Below are positions 51,267 to 59,975 of a stretch of 64,000 nt of DNA, in pieces. The stretch spans positions 60,452 through 124,451 of the forward strand of contig URKG01000004.1 in the NCBI GenBank assembly GCA_900548265.1, in the 5' to 3' direction. The notes beneath the pieces were generated by a model. That model saw nothing but the letters and a program-made list of their open reading frames with translations. It was not told the DNA's origin and searched no databases. Position 1 is the stretch's first letter, and each line of letters begins with the position of its first letter. The translations under genes were made by a program, and so were the position numbers. Source of the DNA: an uncultured Collinsella sp. (GTDB lineage: Bacteria; Actinomycetota; Coriobacteriia; Coriobacteriales; Coriobacteriaceae).

Positions 51267-52043
51267 TTGACGCAGCAATTTACGATTACCGTATCCCGAC
51301 CGGATGGCACATCCATCCCCGTCGTCGTTACCAAAAAGCGCGTCAAGAACTTCAACCTACGCATCACATCGAGCGGTGAGGCCCACGCCAGCGCACCGCT
51401 CGGCGCCAGCCGCGAGCGTATCGAAGCGTTTGTGAAGCGCAACAGCGCCTGGATTATCAGCCGACTTGACCAGCGTGAGCAACATCAGGCGACAGCGCGA
51501 GAGCCGCTCAGCCCCTCGTCCATCATTGCGCTTTGGGGCAAGCCCATCACGGTACAGGACGCACTCGATCACAACTTTGCATCACCCGCGCCGCGGCCCA
51601 AGCAGGCCACCTTCGCAAGCTTTATGGGTACCGACGAGCCAAGTGAGCGCGCGCAGGCAAAGCAGCGCACAGCCCTCGACGGTCTAACGCCCAAAGAACT
51701 CCAGACCCGCATCGACCAACTCTATGCATCCGAGGTCACCGCAGCGCTACGCGACATTGTGCACGCGTACGAAATCGCAATGGGCGTCACCGTGGCCCGC
51801 GTCTCCGTGCGCAGCATGAAAACGCGCTGGGGCTCATGCACGCCCAAGACCGGAGCCATTCGCATCGCACGCGAACTTGCCGCCTATCCCATCGAGTGTC
51901 TCGACATGGTTGTCGCCCACGAGCTCGTCCACTTGCTCGAGCCAAGCCACAATCAGCGGTTTCACGCTCTGCTCGACACGTACTGCCCCAACAATAGAGC
52001 TCTGTCGCAGCGGCTCAAGCAGCCACCCCTCAACAAGCTCTAG
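51267..52043 (+). CDS. YgjP-like zinc metallopeptidase (M48/SprT-like)
   Basis: 258 aa. The zinc site is VVAHELVHLLEPSHNQRFHALL (HExxH and the third ligand His), preceded by SVRSMKTRWGSC, the family hallmark. The N-terminal half is a beta domain (KRVKNFNLRITSSGEAHASA). The TTG start at 51267 has GAAGGA 6 bases before it. No in-frame ATG fits better. It is cytosolic and of uncertain substrate. Confidence 0.87.
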   Translation: MTQQFTITVSRPDGTSIPVVVTKKRVKNFNLRITSSGEAHASAPLGASRERIEAFVKRNSAWIISRLDQREQHQATAREPLSPSSIIALWGKPITVQDALDHNFASPAPRPKQATFASFMGTDEPSERAQAKQRTALDGLTPKELQTRIDQLYASEVTAALRDIVHAYEIAMGVTVARVSVRSMKTRWGSCTPKTGAIRIARELAAYPIECLDMVVAHELVHLLEPSHNQRFHALLDTYCPNNRALSQRLKQPPLNKL

Positions 52044-52049
52044 CGTCGA

Positions 52050-52535
52050 CTAGCGCACGCGCTCGATCTCGACGCCACAGCTTGCCAGGGGCAGGCCAAC
52101 AGGAGCCCACGGCTTATCGAGCTTGATGCGCACACCAAGCAGCGAGGGATAACGCCGCAGCAGCATCTGGGCTGTCCCCTCGGCTGCCGCCTCGATGAGC
52201 TTAAACGTATGTTCGCGCAGATAGCCGTCGACATCGTGGCACACCGAGCCGTAGTCAATCGAGGCGTCCAGGTTATCGTGCTCCCCCGCTGCACGCAGAT
52301 CGGCATAGAGCACCAAGGACACGATGAACTTCTGGCCCAGCGCGTTCTCCTCGGGATACACGCCATGGTTGGCAAAAACCTCAAGCCCATCAATGACAAT
52401 ACGGTCGGCATGGCGCAGATCGTCATAGCTCACGTGGGGAACCGCCGTTGCGGTGGATATTTCGCCCCTTCCACGGCGGGCGAGCTCGGCGCCTTCAGTC
52501 TTGGTTGCATTCTCGGGCAGTTTCTTGTTGCTCAT
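52050..52535 (-). CDS. folB: Dihydroneopterin aldolase
   Basis: 161 aa with a core of about 115 residues: IVIDGLEVFANHGVYPEENALGQKF, LDASIDYGSVCHDV and FKLIEAAAEGTAQMLL, with the catalytic Lys in IKLDKPWAPV. An N-terminal extension of about 40 residues is unusual and looks unstructured. It cleaves dihydroneopterin to 6-hydroxymethyl-dihydropterin in folate synthesis. It is the last gene of the folE-HD-folB operon. AAGGAG lies 9 bases before the ATG. Confidence 0.93.
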   Translation of the reverse strand: MSNKKLPENATKTEGAELARRGRGEISTATAVPHVSYDDLRHADRIVIDGLEVFANHGVYPEENALGQKFIVSLVLYADLRAAGEHDNLDASIDYGSVCHDVDGYLREHTFKLIEAAAEGTAQMLLRRYPSLLGVRIKLDKPWAPVGLPLASCGVEIERVR

Positions 52536-52578
52536 CGCGATCGTCTCCTTCGTTTAGAACCCCGACCGCGTAAAATAA

Positions 52579-53160
52579 CTACACGCGAATCGACAGGTTC
52601 TTTTTATCATCGCTCCAGTTGCAAGCATTGCGCGCGGGGCATGCAAAGCAGGCGCGCGACGCTTTGTCGGCTGCATAGAGCAGACGCTCAAGCGGTTGGC
52701 TGTTCACGCGCAGCTTTCGATGGCCCAGAATGGCCGTCTTAATGGCTGCGGCATCGGCCGGCTCAAACGCCACGTCATCGGGCATGCCGCCGAGAATCGC
52801 ATCAGCGACGCGTTCGCTTGCAACATCATGGGATATACCCGATTCATACTGTTCATCTTTGCCGATATCGTGAAGAAGTGCCGTGGCGTAGATGATCTCG
52901 CGGTCAAATTCGAGCTGTTCCTCGAGATTCTTAATCCACATAATGCGCGCGACATCCAGCAGATGGTCAATACCGTGGCGGCAAAAGATGTGCCCCGATT
53001 CCAACTGTGCAATGTTGCCCAGGTGCCGCCGGAACAGGCCATTGGCACAGATGTAATCGATACGAGGCATGACGCCAAAAGGCGCCAGGCCCGAAGCCAT
53101 AAAACCGCGACGCGACGTCCCCTCATCGGTCTTCGATGTAAAGTCGTTGACGACCCTCAT
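52579..53160 (-). CDS. HD-domain phosphohydrolase in the folate operon
   Basis: 193 aa. HD motif: FCRHGIDHLLDVAR (His), TALLHDIGKDEQYESGISHD (HD and a further His) and a later Asp in LLYAADKASR. The C-terminal part has a Cys-rich CFACPARNACNW segment that could bind a metal or Fe-S cluster. It starts one base after the folE stop. Since folate synthesis lacks a fixed enzyme for removing the triphosphate of dihydroneopterin triphosphate in many bacteria, this protein is a candidate for that step. This is an inference from position only. Confidence 0.83.
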   Translation of the reverse strand: MRVVNDFTSKTDEGTSRRGFMASGLAPFGVMPRIDYICANGLFRRHLGNIAQLESGHIFCRHGIDHLLDVARIMWIKNLEEQLEFDREIIYATALLHDIGKDEQYESGISHDVASERVADAILGGMPDDVAFEPADAAAIKTAILGHRKLRVNSQPLERLLYAADKASRACFACPARNACNWSDDKKNLSIRV

Positions 53161-53161
53161 G

Positions 53162-53719
53162 CTAACGGCCCAGCATCCTAAAGAACCGCTCCTCGAGCGC
53201 GGGATCGGTCTCAAAGACGCCGCGACGAGCGAGCGTCACGGTCTTGGTGCCGGGCTTTTGCACGCCGCGCATGGTCATGCACATATGCTCAGCTTCCATG
53301 AGCACAATCGCTCCCTGGGGAGCGAGATACTCCATGAGGGCATCGGCAACCTGCGCACACAGCTGCTCCTGCAGCTGCAGACGACGGGCATAGACCTCAA
53401 CCGTGCGGGCAAGCTTAGACAGACCTGCCACGCGACCGTTAGGGATATAGCCGATCGCAGCCTTACCATAAAACGGCAGCAGATGATGCTCGCACAGCGA
53501 GTAGAACGTAATGTCGCGCTCGATAACCAAATCGTTCGAAGCGACGGCAAAAGTTTTGGACAGGTGCTCCTCGGCACTCTGGTCCATACCGCCGGCAATC
53601 TCGCCATACATACGGGCGACGCGTGCCGGAGTCTCCAGCAGGCCCTCACGAGTTGGGTCCTCGCCTATACCTTCAAGCAGCAGCTTAATGGCAGTCTCGA
53701 CTTTTTCCTGATCGACCAT
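53162..53719 (-). CDS. folE: GTP cyclohydrolase I
   Basis: 185 aa. Zinc ligands in YSLCEHHLLPFYG (Cys, His) and EHMCMTMRGV (Cys). Substrate residues follow in GRVAGLSKLARTVEVYARRLQLQEQL. It converts GTP to 7,8-dihydroneopterin triphosphate, the first folate step. It is the first gene of the operon. Confidence 0.96.
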   Translation of the reverse strand: MVDQEKVETAIKLLLEGIGEDPTREGLLETPARVARMYGEIAGGMDQSAEEHLSKTFAVASNDLVIERDITFYSLCEHHLLPFYGKAAIGYIPNGRVAGLSKLARTVEVYARRLQLQEQLCAQVADALMEYLAPQGAIVLMEAEHMCMTMRGVQKPGTKTVTLARRGVFETDPALEERFFRMLGR

Positions 53720-53786
53720 CTGGGCCTCACTTTTTTCGATTTCGCGTTCGCGCTATGGTACCACGCCGGCACGCAACCTCTGCCAG

Positions 53787-54368
53787 CTACATAGTATGGG
53801 TCGAATAGACCGGATCGTCCCGCCAAAGCTCCACAGCATCGCAAAGCGCAACGCCCTCACGTGCAGCACGAGTGCGCGTGGCGTTCATGTCGATCACGCG
53901 CTGATTGCTCGAGCCCCTAAAGCGCAACGAGATATCGTACAGATCCTGAACGAACGGGCCGTCCACCAACATGTCGAGGCAAGCCAGGATACGGTCCGTC
54001 ACCTCGGTATGATGACGGCCACCCGGCATAAGCTCCTCGAGCACGTCACCGGTAAAGCACCAAATGGTCTTGCCCGACCCAGCAGGATAGGCCGCACGCA
54101 CGCGCTCGATAAAGTCAACAAGCCCCGCCTGATTCTCGGGCTCCATAGGCTCGCCACCCAGAATCGTCAGGCCATCGATAAAGGGATGATCGAGACTCTC
54201 GATAATCTTATCCTCGACGGCGCGATCGAACGGCTCGCCCGCAGCAAAGTCCCACGCGACAGAGTTAAAGCAATTCTTGCACCCACGACGGCACCCGCTC
54301 ACAAACAGAGAAGTACGAACGCCTTCACCATCAGCAATATCGAAATACTTAATGTTCGCGTAGTTCAT
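53787..54368 (-). CDS. nrdG: Anaerobic ribonucleotide reductase activating protein
   Basis: 193 aa radical SAM enzyme. The cluster motif is CRRGCKNCFN, followed by LTILGGEPMEPEN. It uses a [4Fe-4S] cluster and S-adenosylmethionine to create the glycyl radical in NrdD. GGGAGAG lies 8 bases before the ATG. It follows nrdD on the same strand after 427 bases with two large palindromes. Confidence 0.95.
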   Translation of the reverse strand: MNYANIKYFDIADGEGVRTSLFVSGCRRGCKNCFNSVAWDFAAGEPFDRAVEDKIIESLDHPFIDGLTILGGEPMEPENQAGLVDFIERVRAAYPAGSGKTIWCFTGDVLEELMPGGRHHTEVTDRILACLDMLVDGPFVQDLYDISLRFRGSSNQRVIDMNATRTRAAREGVALCDAVELWRDDPVYSTHTM

Positions 54369-54383
54369 AAGTAACTCTCCCGG

Positions 54384-54467
54384 GAGGCCGGGACATATCT
54401 TCCCGTCCTCAAACATTCTCGGCCTTCGGCCTGCGAAACTGCGGGCGGGACGATATGTCCCGGCCTC
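54384..54467. repeat. Palindromic element just upstream of nrdG
   Basis: The outer 16 bases are a perfect inverted repeat (54384-54399 with 54452-54467, core GGCCGGGACATATC). A second GGCC-TTC-GGCC hairpin sits in the centre. It ends 15 bases before the nrdG start on the minus strand. Confidence 0.75.
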
Positions 54468-54594
54468 ATGCAAAGGGTAACTCAATGAACGAAGCGAACA
54501 TCGAGTATAGGGTTCGAGGTCCAATAAAAGCCTTGTTGCAACTCAACCGTCATCGCAAGCAAAGCGTTGTTGCAAGTCAACTCATTTCCGCTTA
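54468..54594. other. Intergenic bases with a 15-base direct repeat
   Basis: TTGTTGCAACTCAAC and TTGTTGCAAGTCAAC lie about 32 bases apart (near 54534 and 54567). No gene seen. Confidence 0.45.
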
Positions 54595-54833
54595 GAACTT
54601 CGAGGAGTGAGCAGACCGCATGCCGCATCTCAGCTACGTCAACTTGGCTGAGCCGAGAGGACCGCTTGGGCTTTTGCTCGATATGAGTTCCGCACGCAAA
54701 GAAGGCCACTTAATGTGGCCTTCGTCTTGCGCAGGACTGTCCGAAATAGCGAGCAAATGCCCAAGCGGCCCTCCCGGCTCAGCCCCGGAGCGGTATTAGA
54801 GATGCAGCACGCGGTCGCGGATCTCCTCGGTTC
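54595..54833. repeat. Long inverted duplication spanning the nrdD 3' end
   Basis: Arms 54595-54709 and 54715-54833, each about 115-119 bases and 70-75 percent alike, with a 5-base centre. The right arm includes the last 38 bases of nrdD. The left arm is a mutated, opposite-facing copy (GAGGAG..., GACCGC, CATCTC retained, the stop lost). The centre (AAGGCCAC/GTGGCCTT) is a tight hairpin that may terminate nrdD. Confidence 0.75.
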
Positions 54834-57018
54834 GGCCCTGGTTCCAGAATTGAGTACCGATGTAGCCGCACGTACGACGGGCGACATTCATCTTCTCCTG
54901 ATTGCGGTTGCCGCAGTTGGGGCACTCCCACACCAGCTTGCCGTCATCCTCGACAATCTTGATCTCACCGTCGTAGCCGCACACCTGGCAGTAGTCGCTC
55001 TTGGTGTTGAGCTCGGCGTACATGATGTTGTCGTAGATGTACTGCATCACGCGAATGACAGCCTTGAGGTTGTCCTGCATGTTGGGAACCTCGACGTAGG
55101 AGATGGCACCGCCCGGCGAAAGCTGCTGGAACATACCCTCAAACTTGAGCTTGTCGAATGCGTCGATCTCCTCGGACACGTGGACGTGGTAGCTGTTGGT
55201 GATGTAGCCCTTGTCCGTCACGCCCGGGATGATGCCAAAACGACGCTGCAGGCACTTGGCGAACTTGTAGGTCGTCGACTCAAGCGGGGTACCGTACAGC
55301 GAGAAGTCAATATCGCTTTCGGCCTTCCACTCCGCGCACTTGTCGTTCATGCGCTGCATGACGGCCATGGCAAAGGGCGTGCCCTCCTTCTCGGTGTGGC
55401 TGTGGCCCGTCATGTACTTGACGCACTCATACAAGCCGGCATAACCCAGACTAATGGTGGAGTAACCGCCCACGAGCAGCTTATCGATCGTCTCACCCTT
55501 CTTCAGGCGGGCGAGGGCACCGTACTGCCAAAGAATCGGTGCGGCGTCAGAAAGCGTACCCATCAGACGTTCATGACGGCACAGCAGGGCGCGGTGGCAC
55601 AGCTCAAGGCGCTCGTCGAAGATCTTCCAGAACTTGTCCATGTCCTGATGCGAGCTCAGCGCGACATCAGGCAGGTTGATGGTCACGACGCCCTGGTTAA
55701 AGCGACCATAGTACTTGGGCTTGTTCGGGTCGTAGTTCAGCGCGTTGGCAACGTTGTTAAAGCCGTTGCCCGAGCGGTCGGGCGTCAAGAAGCTGCGGCA
55801 GCCCATGCAGGTATAGCAGTCGCCGTTGCCGGCGGTCTCGCCCTTCGACAGCTTGAGCTCGCGCATCTTCTTCTCGGAGATGTAGTCGGGAACCATGCGC
55901 TTGGCGGTGCACTTGGCAGCCAGCTGGGTCAGGTAGAAGTACGGGGAATCCTCGTGAACGTTATCGTCCTCGAGTACATAGATGAGCTTGGGGAATGCCG
56001 GGGTAATCCAAACGCCGGCCTCGTTCTTAACGCCCTCGTAGCGCTGGCGAAGCGTCTCCTCCACGATCATGGCAAGGTCGTGCTTCTCCTGAGGCGTACG
56101 GGCCTCGTTAAGATACATAAAGACCGTCACGAACGGCGCCTGGCCATTGGTGGTCATAAGGGTCACGACCTGATACTGAATCGTCTGGACGCCGCGACGA
56201 ATCTCATCGCGCAGGCGATCCTCAACAACCTCGCGGACCTTTTCGGGAGATGCGGAAACGCCGAGCTCCTCGAGCTCGCGGGCGACCTCGCCGCGAATCT
56301 TTTGACGGCTCACCTCGACGAACGGGGCAAGATGGGTCAGCGAAATCGACTGGCCACCGTACTGGGAGGAAGCAACCTGAGCGATAATCTGCGTCGCGAT
56401 GTTGCAGGCAGTCGAGAAGCTGTGCGGCTTCTCGATCAGCGTGCCCGAAATAACAGTACCGTTCTGGAGCATATCCTCCAGGTTCACCAGGTCGCAGTTA
56501 TGCATGTGCTGGGCAAAGTAGTCCGAATCATGGAAGTGAATCAGACCCTCATTGTGAGCATCCACAATCTCCTGGGGCAGCAGCACACGCTGGGTCAGGT
56601 CCTTGGAGATCTCGCCGGCCATGTAGTCACGCTGAACGGAATTGACGGTCGGGTTCTTGTTGGAGTTCTCCTGCTTGACCTCTTCGTTGTTGCACTCAAT
56701 CAGCGACAGAATCTTGTCGTCGGTCGTGTTCTTCTGGCGCTTCAGGCTCTGAACATAGCGATAGATGATGTAATGGCGAGCGACCTCGTAGCAGTCGAGA
56801 CGCATAATCTCGTCCTCGACCAGATCCTGAATCTCCTCGACCGACACGGTGTGGCCCGCGTTCTCGCATGCCTCGGCGACGTTTTGCGCCGCGTAAACCA
56901 CCTGGCGGTCGGTAAGACGAGAGCTCTCCTCGACCTCCAAGTTTGCGGCGCGGATGGCATTGACAATCTTATCGATGTCAAAGACAACCTCGGTGCCGCT
57001 GCGCTTGATGATCTTCAT
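54796..57018 (-). CDS. nrdD: Anaerobic ribonucleoside-triphosphate reductase (class III)
   Basis: 740 aa. N-terminal ATP-cone (residues 1-90, IIKRSGTEVVFDIDKIVNAI), then the radical barrel with catalytic Cys residues (ACNIATQ region, YTCMGCRSFL), a C-terminal zinc site CQVCGYDG...CPNCG and the glycyl-radical loop RRTCGYIGTQFWNQGR with Gly near 720. It makes deoxyribonucleotides from NTPs, probably with formate, under anoxia. NrdG is its activase. NrdR-like boxes lie in the promoter. Confidence 0.97.
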   Translation of the reverse strand: MKIIKRSGTEVVFDIDKIVNAIRAANLEVEESSRLTDRQVVYAAQNVAEACENAGHTVSVEEIQDLVEDEIMRLDCYEVARHYIIYRYVQSLKRQKNTTDDKILSLIECNNEEVKQENSNKNPTVNSVQRDYMAGEISKDLTQRVLLPQEIVDAHNEGLIHFHDSDYFAQHMHNCDLVNLEDMLQNGTVISGTLIEKPHSFSTACNIATQIIAQVASSQYGGQSISLTHLAPFVEVSRQKIRGEVARELEELGVSASPEKVREVVEDRLRDEIRRGVQTIQYQVVTLMTTNGQAPFVTVFMYLNEARTPQEKHDLAMIVEETLRQRYEGVKNEAGVWITPAFPKLIYVLEDDNVHEDSPYFYLTQLAAKCTAKRMVPDYISEKKMRELKLSKGETAGNGDCYTCMGCRSFLTPDRSGNGFNNVANALNYDPNKPKYYGRFNQGVVTINLPDVALSSHQDMDKFWKIFDERLELCHRALLCRHERLMGTLSDAAPILWQYGALARLKKGETIDKLLVGGYSTISLGYAGLYECVKYMTGHSHTEKEGTPFAMAVMQRMNDKCAEWKAESDIDFSLYGTPLESTTYKFAKCLQRRFGIIPGVTDKGYITNSYHVHVSEEIDAFDKLKFEGMFQQLSPGGAISYVEVPNMQDNLKAVIRVMQYIYDNIMYAELNTKSDYCQVCGYDGEIKIVEDDGKLVWECPNCGNRNQEKMNVARRTCGYIGTQFWNQGRTEEIRDRVLHL

Positions 57019-57242
57019 CCTCTTGCCTCTTTCGCGTCGAAATCGTATTGCGCTTCAGAGCCAAACGATGCCCGGCAGGGCTTGCCCCTGTCTTGCGGCG
57101 CCGTCGCGCAATCTGTGTTTTCGAAAACCATAGGCCCTCATGCGGACAATCCTCGCAGCCAATCAAGGGGCTCGAAGATCCATCCAAATGGGGCGAATAA
57201 GGTCCTCGTTCTCTGTCCGCCATCTATCATACGACAAAGAGG

Positions 57243-57290
57243 CATCTATATCCTGTATTCTTTTTTTAGGTCAAACACAACATATAGTGT
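57243..57290 (-). promoter_or_regulatory. nrdD promoter with two NrdR-like boxes
   Basis: Box 1 ACACAACATATAGTGT (57275-57290) fits the NrdR palindrome. A weaker second box at 57243-57258 is centred 32 bases away, the usual NrdR spacing. The promoter TTGACC (57269-57274), 18 bp, TATAGA (57245-57250) is covered by both. Confidence 0.6.
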
Positions 57291-57605
57291 TTCAGCAGGT
57301 CAAAGCAATTAGTCATTTTGTAGACGCATTAATTATGAGGGGTTCTTGGCAAGTCGGTAAAACGTTACCAACACGGCTACCTGCATGGCAGTTATAAAAC
57401 CCCCTTAGTCAAGCCGCTGACAAATCCTACCAAAACCAAGCCGCTCACGCCAAAAGAATCCAAAAGATTATGCTTGACCAACATGTTGCGGTCACGATCG
57501 GCCAGGACGTATGCAATCTGCCGGCACCTCTACGGGATGCGAAGACCATCGCGTACAGACCTTGGATCAATATTTGGTGGCTTATTTGGCGGCGTGCTTG
57601 GTGGC
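57291..57605. other. Intergenic stretch between nrdD promoter and tRNA-Val terminator
   Basis: About 315 bases. I find no gene with a ribosome binding site, no repeat and no RNA fold I recognise. It may be decayed sequence. Confidence 0.45.
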
Positions 57606-57642
57606 AAAACAAAACAGCCCAGAGGACATAGCCTCTGAGCTG
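57606..57642 (-). terminator. Terminator of the Gly-Val tRNA operon
   Basis: CAGCTCAGAGG pairs with CCTCTGGGCTG on the minus strand, followed by TTTTGTTTT. Confidence 0.85.
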
Positions 57643-57650
57643 CGAACATT

Positions 57651-57725
57651 TGGTGGGCGTTAGAAGATTTGAACTTCTGACCTCTTCCGTGTCAGGGAAG
57701 CGCTCTCCCCCTGAGCTAAACGCCC
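57651..57725 (-). tRNA. tRNA-Val (GAC)
   Basis: 75 nt with encoded CCA. Acceptor GGGCGTT/AACGCCC, anticodon loop CTGACAC, TTCAAAT T-loop. Confidence 0.95.
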
Positions 57726-57728
57726 AAA

Positions 57729-57804
57729 TGGAGCGGACAACGGGGCTCGAACCCGCGACCCCAACCTTGGCAAGGTTGTGCTCTACCAACTGAGCCATGT
57801 CCGC
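57729..57804 (-). tRNA. tRNA-Gly (GCC)
   Basis: 76 nt with encoded CCA. Acceptor GCGGACA, anticodon loop TTGCCAA. It lies three bases upstream of tRNA-Val, so both are one transcript. Two further copies with the same sequence lie at 59858 and 60084. Confidence 0.96.
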
Positions 57805-57816
57805 TTACGGGGATTA

Positions 57817-57866
57817 ATCTTACGTGATGCCCGCATCCTATGCAAGAACTTTTTTTGAAAAGTTTT
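57817..57866 (-). promoter_or_regulatory. tRNA operon promoter with palindromic A/T upstream element
   Basis: -35 TTGCAT (57840-57845), 17-bp spacer, -10 TAAGAT (57817-57822). Upstream lies AACTTTTC-AAAAAAAGTT-like palindrome (57847-57864) ending at CTTGC. Confidence 0.7.
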
Positions 57867-57945
57867 GCAACGCCCTCGCGAACCTCGCGAAGACATCAGC
57901 CGCCACGGAAGGTGTAGGCAAACGCAAACTCGCCGCAAGAGGCCC

Positions 57946-59679
57946 TTACATCTCACCGAGCATGATCCAGGCAGAGCTGTCCTGCGCGAGCCTGCCGTCT
58001 GCAAGCGGTGATGAGGTGAGCAGGACCCTGCCCGCCGGCAACTCCACGGGTGCTGCACCGAAGTTCGTCACACACGCCCAGCCGTTGTCGCGGCGATAGG
58101 CGATGACGCCGCCCTCGGCGCCCTCGGCGCCATCCGCAAGACCGGTGCGCCCGTCAAGATCGAGCCACGCAAGATCGTTGGCGCACCCGCGCAGCTTGCG
58201 CCGCAGCCAGAGGGCGTCACGATAGAGCGCAAGCATCGATGTCGGGTCCGCTTCTTCCCTATCGGCAGCGTAATCGGAATACCATGCAGGTTGCGGCAGA
58301 TGGGGCGCCGCATCGGCGTCCGCCGGCGAAAACCCAAACGATCCGCCCTGCGCGGGATCGTCCGCCGCCACCCACGGCAGGGGCACACGACAGCCGTCGC
58401 GCCCCTTCTCACGCTTCGGTCCGTGCGTATTGGTCGCAGTGGGATCTTCGAGTGCATCCCACGGAATATCAGCCACCTCAAAAAGGCCGAGCTCCTCACC
58501 CTGATACACGTATGCCGAGCCCGGAAGCGCCAGCTCAAGCAAAAGGGCCGCCCGCGCGCGGCGCTCGCCGAGTTCACGGTCCTCATCATAAGACGACCCG
58601 TCGCGCAAGAGCCAGTCGAGCGCAATCTGGTGGTAGCGCGTCGCCTTGATTTGCGGCAGGGCATAGCGTGTCGCCACGCGCGGCACGTCGTGGTTGGAGA
58701 GTACCCAGGTCGAGGCGGAATCGGATTCGACGGCTGCCTTCAAGCCCTTCTCGATTGCAGTGTGCATGTCATCATAGGTCCAAGTGGCCTTGGCAAACTC
58801 AAAGTTGAATGTCTGACCAAGCTCGCTGGGACGCGCGTAGAGATACTGGCGCTCGGGCAGCACCCACGCCTCGGCAACGGCGCTGCGTGGCGGATTATAG
58901 CGGTCGAACACGCGGCGCCACTCTCGATAGATCTCGTGGACCTCGTTGCGGTCCCACAGCGGATGGGTGCCGTCGTCAACCATGTCATCGCCCTCGGCGA
59001 GATGCCACCGGTCGAGGTCATCGCGGTCGAGATCCTTGGCGAGACCCTGCGCCACATCAATGCGAAAGCCGTCGACGCCTCGATCGCTCCAAAACGCCAG
59101 GACGTCGCAAAAGAGCGCGTGAACCTCAGGGCATGACCAGTCAAAGTCCGGCTGCTCGGGCGTAAACATGTGCAGATACCACTGACCGTCCGCAACACGC
59201 GTCCATGCGGGGCCGCCAAAGTTGGCATTCCAATTGGTGGGAGGCAGCTCGCCATGCTCGCCGCGACCATCGCGGAAGATATAACGGGCGCGCTCGGGCG
59301 ATCCGGGGCCGGCGGCAAGAGCGGCTTTGAACCAGGGGTGCTGGCTGGATGAATGGTTGGGCACGATGTCGACGATGACCTTGATGCCGCGCGCGTGAGC
59401 CGCAGCGATCATATCATCGAAGTCGTCAAGCGAGCCGAGACGTGGATCGACATCGCAGTAGTCCGCCACATCATAGCCACCATCGACAAGAGGCGATGGG
59501 TAAAACGGGCTCAGCCAGATGGCCTCGATACCCAGCCGCTCAAGATAGTCCATCTTCTGGGTAATGCCCGCGATATCGCCCAGACCCGAACCAGTCGAAT
59601 CCTTAAACGAGCGCGGGTAGATCTGATAGATCGCGGCATCGGACATCCATGAACGCGAAGAAGACTTTTCTGTAACCAT
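57946..59679 (-). CDS. GH13 alpha-glucosidase / oligo-1,6-glucosidase type
   Basis: 577 aa. GH13 regions: DIVPNHSSSQHPWF (region I), GFRIDVAQG with the nucleophile Asp (region II), AVAEAWV with the acid/base Glu (region III) and VLSNHDVPR with the stabilising Asp (region IV). The QIYPRSFKDSTGSGLGDIAGI start is that of oligo-1,6-glucosidase-like enzymes. There is no signal peptide, so it works on imported oligosaccharides. GGGAGG lies 8 bases before the ATG at 59679. The open frame upstream of that runs through tRNA genes and is not real. Confidence 0.93.
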   Translation of the reverse strand: MVTEKSSSRSWMSDAAIYQIYPRSFKDSTGSGLGDIAGITQKMDYLERLGIEAIWLSPFYPSPLVDGGYDVADYCDVDPRLGSLDDFDDMIAAAHARGIKVIVDIVPNHSSSQHPWFKAALAAGPGSPERARYIFRDGRGEHGELPPTNWNANFGGPAWTRVADGQWYLHMFTPEQPDFDWSCPEVHALFCDVLAFWSDRGVDGFRIDVAQGLAKDLDRDDLDRWHLAEGDDMVDDGTHPLWDRNEVHEIYREWRRVFDRYNPPRSAVAEAWVLPERQYLYARPSELGQTFNFEFAKATWTYDDMHTAIEKGLKAAVESDSASTWVLSNHDVPRVATRYALPQIKATRYHQIALDWLLRDGSSYDEDRELGERRARAALLLELALPGSAYVYQGEELGLFEVADIPWDALEDPTATNTHGPKREKGRDGCRVPLPWVAADDPAQGGSFGFSPADADAAPHLPQPAWYSDYAADREEADPTSMLALYRDALWLRRKLRGCANDLAWLDLDGRTGLADGAEGAEGGVIAYRRDNGWACVTNFGAAPVELPAGRVLLTSSPLADGRLAQDSSAWIMLGEM

Positions 59680-59819
59680 GGGGCGTGCCTCCCTTGCAAC
59701 GAGGTTTTGTGAGATGCCCACGATGATACGCCCAAAGCGGACATTCGCGGCAAACAACGCCACAGCCACGACCCAAAACGCTCGCTCCCTCTCGGGTTCG
59801 AGCCCAGGCGATGGGTACA

Positions 59820-59850
59820 AAAAAGCCCGGCTACCGTAGTAGCCGGGCTG
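59820..59850 (-). terminator. Terminator of the Gly-Cys-Gly tRNA operon
   Basis: Perfect stem AGCCCGGCTAC/GTAGCCGGGCT followed by TTTTTT on the minus strand. Confidence 0.88.
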
Positions 59851-59857
59851 TTGCGTT

Positions 59858-59933
59858 TGGAGCGGACAACGGGGCTCGAACCCGCGACCCCAACCTTGGC
59901 AAGGTTGTGCTCTACCAACTGAGCCATGTCCGC
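59858..59933 (-). tRNA. tRNA-Gly (GCC)
   Basis: 76 nt, identical as far as I can see to 57729-57804. Last gene of the Gly-Cys-Gly group. Confidence 0.96.
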
Positions 59934-59948
59934 ATATGTAAAACAAAA

Positions 59949-59966
59949 CGGGCGCCGGAGCGCCCG
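59949..59966 (-). terminator. Inter-tRNA hairpin
   Basis: CGGGCGC/GCGCCCG stem with a 4-base loop between tRNA-Cys and tRNA-Gly. It lies inside the operon, so it is a processing or attenuation hairpin rather than a full stop. Confidence 0.5.
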
Positions 59967-59975
59967 GATATTGCC

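Noticed and set aside
54482..54760. Two short open frames in opposite directions with similar protein sequence
   Set aside because: Their likeness comes from the inverted duplication of the nrdD 3' region, not from two related genes.
54715..57312. An 865-codon open frame on the plus strand
   Set aside because: It is antisense to the whole of nrdD, has no ribosome binding site and reads as a low-complexity shadow produced by GC-rich third positions. Similar long shadows opposite pgi, ettA and the toroid protein were dropped for the same reason.
57470..57631. A 53-codon Trp-rich open frame upstream of the tRNA-Val terminator
   Set aside because: No ribosome binding site, runs into a terminator hairpin, and resembles no family I know.
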